Assembly (NCBI GenBank): GCA_021166815.1
Contig: JAJPEO010000197.1
Span: forward strand, 1-11,267
Reading direction: 5' to 3'
DNA length: 11,267 nucleotides
DNA from: Nocardioides sp.
Lineage (GTDB): Bacteria; Actinomycetota; Actinomycetes; Propionibacteriales; Nocardioidaceae
The notes below the pieces were generated by a model. It was not told the origin of the DNA. It did no database searches and saw only the letters and a program-made list of their open reading frames with translations. Position 1 is the first letter of the stretch. The number at the start of each line of letters is the position of its first letter. The position numbers and the translations under genes were made by a program. This document shows, piece by piece, positions 6,630-11,267 of the stretch.

Positions 6630-7916
6630 TCAGGACTCCATCCGGTAGAGGAGCAGGACGCCCTCCTGGCCCTCGGCCCGCGTGAGCTGCAGGACCGCCT
6701 CGCTCGTGCCGGGCGGCAGCAGCACCTCGCCGATGGCGCCGGCGGCGCCGAGGCGCACGACCTCGTCCAGCGGCGTGCCGTCGGCACGGACGCGGTAGCT
6801 CGCCGCCCCGTCGGAGCCGGCGGCGAGGAGGTAGGTCCCGCCGTCCCGCGGCACGCGGACGCGCAGCTCGGTGGGCTTGCCGGTGACGACCTCGGCCAGC
6901 TGCCAGGTCCGGCCGTGGCTCTCGAGGACCTCGTCGAACTGCTGGCCGGCCGCCTCCACGGAGCTCTCGTTGACCAGGTAGACGCCCAGTCCGACGCGCA
7001 CGTCGGCCGCGTCACCACCCGACAGCTCGACACCGCGCCGCGTGAGCCACACCTGGAAGGTCACGCGCCGCCCCGCGAACTCGCCCTTCTCGAAGACACT
7101 GTTGAGGCTGCCGCCCGGGTCGAACTCCTCACCCTGGCAGACGCCGAAGACCAGGTCGCCCTCCTCACCGGCGATCCCGACGTGCACCTGCGTGCCCTTC
7201 GGGGCGGCTGCGCACGTGTGGGCGAGGCCGATGCGGGAGTCCTCGTCGTCGGGCACGTCGACCTCGACCTCCACCCGCGCCTCTCCCGGGTCGCCGACCG
7301 CTGCGCCGAGCAACGTCTGCCCGGCGACGTCCCTGCGGAAGAAGGGCCCACTGATGTCGCCCACGCCCGCGGGAAGCTTCTCCCGGTCGATCGCGTAGAC
7401 CGCCAGGGCGACGCCCGGCGCACTCGCCTGCACCTTCACGACACCGCCGTCCCCCGGCGGCACCCACACGAAGTCGTCGAAGTCGCCCGCGGAGGAGGCG
7501 TACGGGACCCGCTCGTAGGGCCTCGTCACGCGCACGGCGTCGTCGTCGCCCTCCGTGGCCCAGCTCACCAGCATCGGCTCACCGGAGGCAGGGAGCTCGA
7601 CCTCGACCGTGGCGGCGTCCGTGCGCGCCTCGACCACCTCGAGGTCGTAGGTCCAGCCGAGCGAGCGCTGCTCCTGCGGCACGTCGATGCCGAACACCGT
7701 GTCGGCCACCGGCGACCCGGAGTCGTCGGGCCACGAGGCGACCAGGCCGGCGGTCCCGATCGCCCCGACGGCGACGAACGCGGCGAGGGCGCGCTGGCGC
7801 TGGCGGTGCTGGGCGGCCCTGCTGCGGGCCGTGCGGGAGAGCTCGGTGTGGTGGGCGTTCGGCGCGGAGCCGGCCTCGCGGGCCAGGGTGTCGCGCAGGT
7901 CGTCGAGGGTGTTCAT
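6630..7916 (-). CDS. Single-pass membrane protein overlapping the sigma factor gene, putative anti-sigma or sensor
   Basis: 428 aa; I recognise no named domain. Residues 1-42 form a basic, probably cytoplasmic tail, about 43-61 (ALAAFVAVGAIGTAGLVAS) a membrane helix, and the rest a long, Val- and acid-rich, probably beta-structured extracytoplasmic part. Two cysteines in that part (HTCAA at about residues 230-234 and GVCQG about 30 residues later) could form a disulfide. Start ATG 7916 has GGAGG 7 nt upstream and overlaps the sigma stop (ATGA, 4 nt), implying translational coupling. Genes after SigE-family ECF factors often encode their membrane-bound regulators. The short inner tail, single helix and large outer domain fit that layout, but I see no zinc-binding HxxxCxxC motif. 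The anti-sigma role is therefore inference; a signal-binding accessory protein is the main alternative. A longer in-frame reading to 8261 merely reads through the sigma gene in another frame. Confidence 0.8.
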   Translation of the reverse strand: MNTLDDLRDTLAREAGSAPNAHHTELSRTARSRAAQHRQRQRALAAFVAVGAIGTAGLVASWPDDSGSPVADTVFGIDVPQEQRSLGWTYDLEVVEARTDAATVEVELPASGEPMLVSWATEGDDDAVRVTRPYERVPYASSAGDFDDFVWVPPGDGGVVKVQASAPGVALAVYAIDREKLPAGVGDISGPFFRRDVAGQTLLGAAVGDPGEARVEVEVDVPDDEDSRIGLAHTCAAAPKGTQVHVGIAGEEGDLVFGVCQGEEFDPGGSLNSVFEKGEFAGRRVTFQVWLTRRGVELSGGDAADVRVGLGVYLVNESSVEAAGQQFDEVLESHGRTWQLAEVVTGKPTELRVRVPRDGGTYLLAAGSDGAASYRVRADGTPLDEVVRLGAAGAIGEVLLPPGTSEAVLQLTRAEGQEGVLLLYRMES

Positions 7917-8395
7917 GACTGCACCTCCGTGGTGAGGGAAGGGTCGATCCGAAGGTGGGCCAGGGCCTTGCTCGTCTGGCTCTTGACGGTGCCGACCGAG
8001 ATCCCGAGGAGCTCGGCGGTCTGGGCCTCGGTGAGGTCCTCGAAGTAGCGCAGGACCAGCACGGCGCGCTGGCGGCGCGGCAGCCGCGCGACCGCGGCAG
8101 CCAGGTCGACGGACTCGCCCGCCGCCTCGTCGTGCGCGGAGTGCTCGGGAAGCGTCTCGGTGGCCACCTCGCCCTTCCACTTGCGCCGCCACCACGAGGA
8201 GAAGGTGTTGAGCATGATGCGGCGCACGTACGGCTCCGGGTCGCCGTCGATGCGGCTCCACGCGAGGTACGCCTTCGTCAGGGCCGTCTGCACCAGGTCC
8301 TCGGCGAGTCCGTGGTCGCGGGTGAGGAGGTAAGCCGTACGCAGCAACGCATCAGCGCGCGCTGCGACGAACTCCTCGAAGCTGGGACTCGCCAC
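7913..8395 (-). CDS. SigE-family ECF RNA polymerase sigma factor
   Basis: Extracytoplasmic-function sigma factor that redirects RNA polymerase to a small promoter set. Region 2 is FEEFVAARADALLRTAYLL through AEDLVQTALTKAYLAW. Its later part, PYVRRIMLNTFSSWWRR, is typical of the SigE family of actinobacteria. Region 4 begins near LAAAVARLPRRQRAVLVLRY and includes the helix-turn-helix segment AQTAELLGISVGTVKSQTSK. I choose GTG 8395 (160 aa) because GGGAGGG lies 5 nt upstream. The ATG at 8431 adds 12 Thr-rich residues and has no Shine-Dalgarno, though a leaderless start there is possible. The stop overlaps the membrane-protein start. A possible ECF-type promoter lies upstream, suggesting autoregulation. 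Confidence 0.92.
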   Translation of the reverse strand: MASPSFEEFVAARADALLRTAYLLTRDHGLAEDLVQTALTKAYLAWSRIDGDPEPYVRRIMLNTFSSWWRRKWKGEVATETLPEHSAHDEAAGESVDLAAAVARLPRRQRAVLVLRYFEDLTEAQTAELLGISVGTVKSQTSKALAHLRIDPSLTTEVQS

Positions 8396-8431
8396 GTGCG
8401 CCCTCCCGAGCGTGGTCGTCGTACTGGTCAT

Positions 8432-8446
8432 GCCGGTTCTACCGGC
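8432..8446. promoter_or_regulatory. Short palindrome upstream of the sigma gene
   Basis: GCCGGT-TCT-ACCGGC is a perfect 6-bp inverted repeat with a 3-nt spacer. It overlaps the candidate -10 of the sigma gene, so it could be an operator, but a 6-bp GC-rich match may be chance. Confidence 0.25.
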
Positions 8447-8467
8447 TGGCCGCGGGAAACGGTTGCC
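8437..8467 (-). promoter_or_regulatory. Candidate ECF-type promoter of the sigma gene
   Basis: On the minus strand GGCAACC (8467-8461), resembling the AAC-containing -35 of ECF promoters, is followed after 17 nt by GGTAGAA (8443-8437). Transcription from near 8430 would give a leader of about 35 nt to the GTG at 8395. On the plus strand the same gap holds GGGAAAC (8454-8460), a possible -35 for the divergent secreted protein, but with no clear -10 partner. Confidence 0.3.
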
Positions 8468-8545
8468 GCCGGCGCGAAAAAGAGCGAACGCCCACGCCGG
8501 CGCCCGATCACAGGAGACACTCTGGCCTCACAAGAAGGAGAGCAC

Positions 8546-9151
8546 GTGAACCTGTTCCCGACCCGCATGGTGGGTCCCGCAGTCCTGTCCGTCGCGGTCC
8601 TGGCCAGCCTGGCCGCGCCCGCGCACGCCGAGTCGGAGACCGTGCGCGACAAGCGCCACGACGTCCAGGCCCTGTCGATGGCCGACGACCCGGAGTCCGA
8701 GCCCACGCTCACCCCGGCGCCGGGTGTCGCCGACCCCGACATCGTGCGCACGCACATCAACCACCGCCGCAACCGGCTCGTGGTGCGGATGAAGCTGCGC
8801 CGGGCCCAGGCCCGACCGCACATGCAGGTGGCCTACGTGCGGACCAACGAGCACCGCTTCGAGATCATCTCGACCGTCGGGGCCGGGTTCCCCAAGAGCG
8901 TCGACATCATGCGCGGCAACGGCCGCGCGGTGAGCTGTGACGGCGCGGACGTCACGTACAACCGTGACCTCGGCCTCCTCACGACCGTCGTCCCCCGCTC
9001 GTGCCTGTCCTACCCGCGCTGGGTGCGCGTGGGCGCCGCGGTCATGAAGATGAACTGGGCCATGGACATGTGGATCGACGAGGCCCGCGGGGCCAGCTTC
9101 GACCTCGAGCAGGAGCAGCCCACGCTGGGCCCGCGCCTGCGTCGCGGCTGA
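8546..9151 (+). CDS. Secreted protein of unknown function
   Basis: 201 aa. The N-terminus has a classic signal peptide: short polar start, hydrophobic run at about 9-23, and an AHA cleavage site near residue 28. The mature part is basic and contains DPDIVRTHINHRRNRLVVRMKL (about 63-84, shown in part), then alternating hydrophobic strands. Cys131 and Cys153 (AVSCDG and PRSCLSYPRWVRVG) probably form a disulfide. I associate the PRSCL..PRWVRVG ending with small exported proteins of Nocardioidaceae of no known function; that is memory, not a search result. Start GTG 8546 has AAGGAG about 6 nt upstream. The same frame is open further upstream but that part lies over the sigma gene. It is divergent from the sigma gene and convergent with the crotonase gene. 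Confidence 0.85.
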   Translation: MNLFPTRMVGPAVLSVAVLASLAAPAHAESETVRDKRHDVQALSMADDPESEPTLTPAPGVADPDIVRTHINHRRNRLVVRMKLRRAQARPHMQVAYVRTNEHRFEIISTVGAGFPKSVDIMRGNGRAVSCDGADVTYNRDLGLLTTVVPRSCLSYPRWVRVGAAVMKMNWAMDMWIDEARGASFDLEQEQPTLGPRLRRG

Positions 9152-9153
9152 CG

Positions 9154-9182
9154 GCCCGCCTCAGCCCTTCGGGCGGCTGAGG
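9154..9182. terminator. Hairpin between convergent genes
   Basis: CCTCAGCC (9159-9166) pairs with GGCTGAGG (9175-9182) around an 8-nt loop; an alternative stem pairs GCCCG (9154-9158) with CGGGC (9170-9174). It could end transcripts from both sides. It lies mostly within the last codons of the crotonase gene, because only 9 bp separate the two stops. Confidence 0.45.
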
Positions 9183-9910
9183 AAGGCGATCATCGCCTCT
9201 CGCGCCTCGTCGGAGCCGAAGAGGCGCGTGCTGGTGGTCGCCATCTCCTCGCCGAGCGCGTCGATGCGGGCCACGAGGTCGCGGTTGAGGATGCGCTTGG
9301 TCTCGCGCAGCCCCTGGGGGGCACCCGTCGCGAGGCTGGCGCACAGCGTCGCCACCTCCTCGTCGAGGCGCTCGGCGGGCACGGCCTTGGTCACGAGCCC
9401 GTACGCCGCTGCGTCGGCACCCGAGAACACCTCGCCACCGAGGGCCGTGAGCGACGCCGCGCGCGGGTTCATCCGGTGGAACACGCTCAGGCTGATGATG
9501 GCGGCGGCCAGGCCGAGCTTGACCTCGGTCAGGGCGAAGGTCGCCTCCTCCGCGCTCACGGCGATGTCGGCGGCCGCGACGATGCCGATCCCGCCGGCGC
9601 GGACCGCGCCGAGGTTCTTGGTGACGACCGGCTTGTCCATGGTGGCGATGAGGCGCTGGAGGTCGACGATCGCGCGGGTGCCCTGCTCCATGCCCTCGGC
9701 ACTCGCCTCGGACAGGTCGGCGCCGGAGCAGAAGACCTTGCCGGAGCTCTCGACCAGCACCACGCGGACGGCGTCGTCGGCGGCGGCGCGCTCGAGGCGC
9801 TCGACCAGCTCGGTGACGAGCTGACGGCTCAGGGCGTTGCGGTTGGCGGGGCTGTCGAGGGTGATCGTCGCGACTGCGTCCGCGACGTCGTAGTGCACCA
9901 GTTCGGTCAT
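9161..9910 (-). CDS. Enoyl-CoA hydratase/isomerase (crotonase) family protein, LiuC/AtuE-like active site
   Basis: 249 aa, the usual crotonase length; acts on acyl-CoA thioesters in the cytoplasm. The first oxyanion-hole motif is FCSGADLSE at 60-68 and the second is RAGGIGIVAAADIAV at 104-118. In classical enoyl-CoA hydratase two glutamates act. Aligned on the conserved Asp (D115), the first position is Gly109 here, while the second is kept as Glu129 in ALTEVKLGL. Loss of the first with an EV-x-LGLA sequence resembles the 3-methylglutaconyl-CoA/isohexenylglutaconyl-CoA hydratase group, suggesting branched-chain or isoprenoid acyl-CoA breakdown; that is inference. ATG 9910 matches the family start; an ATG at 9919 adds three residues and has GGGAGGG 9 nt upstream, so it is a fair alternative. 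A much longer reading to 10666 is antisense to the oxidoreductase. Confidence 0.88.
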   Translation of the reverse strand: MTELVHYDVADAVATITLDSPANRNALSRQLVTELVERLERAAADDAVRVVLVESSGKVFCSGADLSEASAEGMEQGTRAIVDLQRLIATMDKPVVTKNLGAVRAGGIGIVAAADIAVSAEEATFALTEVKLGLAAAIISLSVFHRMNPRAASLTALGGEVFSGADAAAYGLVTKAVPAERLDEEVATLCASLATGAPQGLRETKRILNRDLVARIDALGEEMATTSTRLFGSDEAREAMIAFLSRPKG

Positions 9911-9954
9911 GGCGGACATCCTGCCGCACCCTCCCGCCCCCGCCGTGCGCGTCC

Positions 9955-9960
9955 TACGCT
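9955..9960 (+). promoter_or_regulatory. Candidate -10 for the molybdenum oxidoreductase
   Basis: TACGCT (TANNNT) ends 5 nt before the GTG at 9966, the spacing of a leaderless transcript. GAGGAG at 9961-9966 abuts the start too closely to serve as its Shine-Dalgarno. No -35 is clear. Confidence 0.35.
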
Positions 9961-9965
9961 GAGGA

Positions 9966-11267
9966 GTGGCCAATCCGCCGGCCCCGCCGCACCGAACTCC
10001 CCTCATGGAGCCTGACCAGCCTGCCCTTCCCTCGTGGTGGCCCAGCGCCCAGGGCGCTGTCGCGGTCCTGCTCGGCCTCGCCACCGGCCACCTCGTGGCC
10101 GGGGTGACCGAGCCGGACACCTCGCCGGTGCTGGCCGTCGGGTCGGCGGCCATCGACCGTTCGCCGCCCGCGCTGAAGGAGTGGGCCATCCGCGAGCTCG
10201 GCACCGCCGACAAGCCCGTCCTCGTCGGCACGGTGCTGCTGGTGGTCCTCGCACTCGGCGCGGCGCTCGGCCGGGTGGCCGTACGCCGTCCGTCCGCCGC
10301 CGCGGCGGGGCTGGCCGGGCTCGCCCTCGTCGGAGCCCTCGCCGCCGCGACGCGGCCCGCGGCCGGGACGCTCGACGTCCTGCCGTCCCTCGTCGCCGGG
10401 GCAGCCTCGGTGGCTGCGCTGCGGTGGCTGGTCTCCGCGGGCCGGACCGGCGACCGGGCCACCGACGGAGCCGGCCCCAGCCGCCGGGGCGTCGTGCTGG
10501 CCACGGGCGCCCTGGCCGGCGCAGCCGTCGCGGGCGGAGCGGCGGGCCAGTGGCTCGCGTCCAGCCGGGCCGTGCCGGCCATCTCGTTGCCGACGCCCGC
10601 GGACCCCGCGCCGCCGTTCCCGGCCGGCCTGGAGCGCACGGTGCCGGGGATCACGCCGCTGCGCACGCCCCCCGGCGAGTTCTACCGCGTCGACACCCGC
10701 CTGGTCGTGCCGCGCGTCGACGTCGACGACTGGACCCTCACCATCGACGGCGACGTCGACCGCGTGGTCGAGATCGGCTTCGACGACCTCGCCGCGATGC
10801 GCCTGGTGGAGCGCGACATCACCCTCACCTGCGTCTCCAACGAGGTCGGTGGCCCGTACGTCGGTGGCGCGCGCTGGCTCGGCGTACCGCTGCGCGACGT
10901 CCTCGACCTCGCCGGGATCGACGGCACCGCCGCCGACCAGGTCCTGTCCACCGACGTCGGCGGCATGACGATCTCGACCCCGCTGGGGGTTGCCCTCGAC
11001 GGGCGCGACTCCCTCATCGCGATCGGCATGAACGGCGCTCCCCTCCCGCGGGCCCACGGCTTCCCGGCACGGATGGTGGTCCCCGGCCTGTACGGCTACG
11101 TGGGCGCGTGCAAGTGGATCAGCCGCATGACGCTGACGACGTACGCCGAGCAGCAGGCCTACTGGACCGAGCGGGACTGGGCCGTCGACGGTCCGGTCAA
11201 GGTCTCCAGCCGGGTCGACACCCCCCGCCCGTTCTCCGACCAGCCGCCCGGCCGCGTCGCGGTGGGC
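9966..11267 (+). CDS. Membrane-anchored molybdopterin-dependent oxidoreductase, sulfite oxidase family (3' end outside window)
   Basis: 434 residues are visible without a stop. Five hydrophobic segments lie near 28-47, 83-102, 111-130, 137-156 and 175-194. An outer domain of the sulfite oxidase/YedY fold follows from about 225. The molybdenum-ligand cysteine is Cys289 in ITLTCVSNEVGG. Further cofactor-binding sequence is HGFPARMVVPGLYGYVGACKWI at about 364-385 (shown in part), followed by the start of the dimerisation region. The substrate is unknown; the family includes sulfite oxidases and methionine-sulfoxide reductase-like enzymes. SRRGVV at 172-177, just before the fifth helix, looks like a twin-arginine signal, consistent with Tat export of a cofactor-loaded domain after Sec insertion of helices 1-4. 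Start GTG 9966 is supported by the TACGCT -10; an in-frame ATG at 10005 is the alternative. It is divergent from the crotonase gene, 55 bp apart. Confidence 0.88.
   Translation, partial: MANPPAPPHRTPLMEPDQPALPSWWPSAQGAVAVLLGLATGHLVAGVTEPDTSPVLAVGSAAIDRSPPALKEWAIRELGTADKPVLVGTVLLVVLALGAALGRVAVRRPSAAAAGLAGLALVGALAAATRPAAGTLDVLPSLVAGAASVAALRWLVSAGRTGDRATDGAGPSRRGVVLATGALAGAAVAGGAAGQWLASSRAVPAISLPTPADPAPPFPAGLERTVPGITPLRTPPGEFYRVDTRLVVPRVDVDDWTLTIDGDVDRVVEIGFDDLAAMRLVERDITLTCVSNEVGGPYVGGARWLGVPLRDVLDLAGIDGTAADQVLSTDVGGMTISTPLGVALDGRDSLIAIGMNGAPLPRAHGFPARMVVPGLYGYVGACKWISRMTLTTYAEQQAYWTERDWAVDGPVKVSSRVDTPRPFSDQPPGRVAVG

Noticed and set aside
7917..8261. N-terminal extension of the membrane protein
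   Set aside because: The extra part only reads the sigma gene in a different frame; ATG 7916 has a good Shine-Dalgarno and a 4-nt overlap.
9911..10666. N-terminal extension of the crotonase to about 501 residues
   Set aside because: It is antisense to the molybdenum oxidoreductase and unlike any crotonase N-terminus.
9954..11057. Minus-strand 367-codon reading
   Set aside because: It is antisense to the oxidoreductase, low-complexity, and has no motif.
1..11267. Phenazine cluster, CRISPR array, tRNA/rRNA genes, transposase or phage genes
   Set aside because: No phzD/phzF-like genes, regularly spaced repeats, RNA genes, recombinase motifs or terminal inverted repeats were seen. The single PhzE-like gene is not enough for a phenazine cluster.

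Overview
The window is about 70% or more G+C. It has the codon use, GTG starts, leaderless-looking promoters and gene families of a high-GC actinobacterium. An imperfect palindromic repeat of a kind I associate with Nocardioides and relatives (TGGTTGAGG...CCTCGAAACC) points to the Nocardioidaceae. This taxonomic call is inference. There are eight protein genes, no RNA genes and no CRISPR array. The window is cut inside a gene at each end.

Layout. Six consecutive genes from 8395 down to 1 are on the minus strand. They are a SigE-family ECF sigma factor; a membrane protein that overlaps it by 4 nt; a HelD-type RNA-polymerase-recycling ATPase; a fused chorismate-amination enzyme (TrpE-TrpG/PhzE type); an exported sulfatase-family protein; and a glutamine amidotransferase of the PabA/TrpG type that runs off the left end. 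A secreted protein of unknown function (8546-9151, plus) is divergent from the sigma gene. A crotonase-family enzyme (9161-9910, minus) converges on it, 9 bp away. A polytopic molybdopterin oxidoreductase (9966 to the right end, plus) is divergent from the crotonase and incomplete.

How the parts relate. The sigma factor and its overlapping membrane protein look like a regulatory pair that senses something outside the membrane. The divergent secreted protein is a possible target. The fused enzyme and the PabA/TrpG-type subunit both act on chorismate (anthranilate or aminodeoxyisochorismate, and aminodeoxychorismate), with a sulfatase between them. Strong hairpins sit in the gaps after the membrane protein, after the HelD gene and after the fused enzyme, so the minus-strand run is probably several transcription units.

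Most notable observations. A repeat-like palindrome is carried in frame inside the fused chorismate enzyme and encodes a Ser/Thr/Arg-rich loop beside a conserved motif. The sulfatase has Val where the formylglycine motif normally has Pro or Ala. The molybdenum enzyme has a twin-arginine motif before its fifth membrane helix, which suggests dual Sec/Tat assembly. I found no convincing entirely new multi-gene system; the sigma/membrane-protein/secreted-protein group is the nearest candidate.
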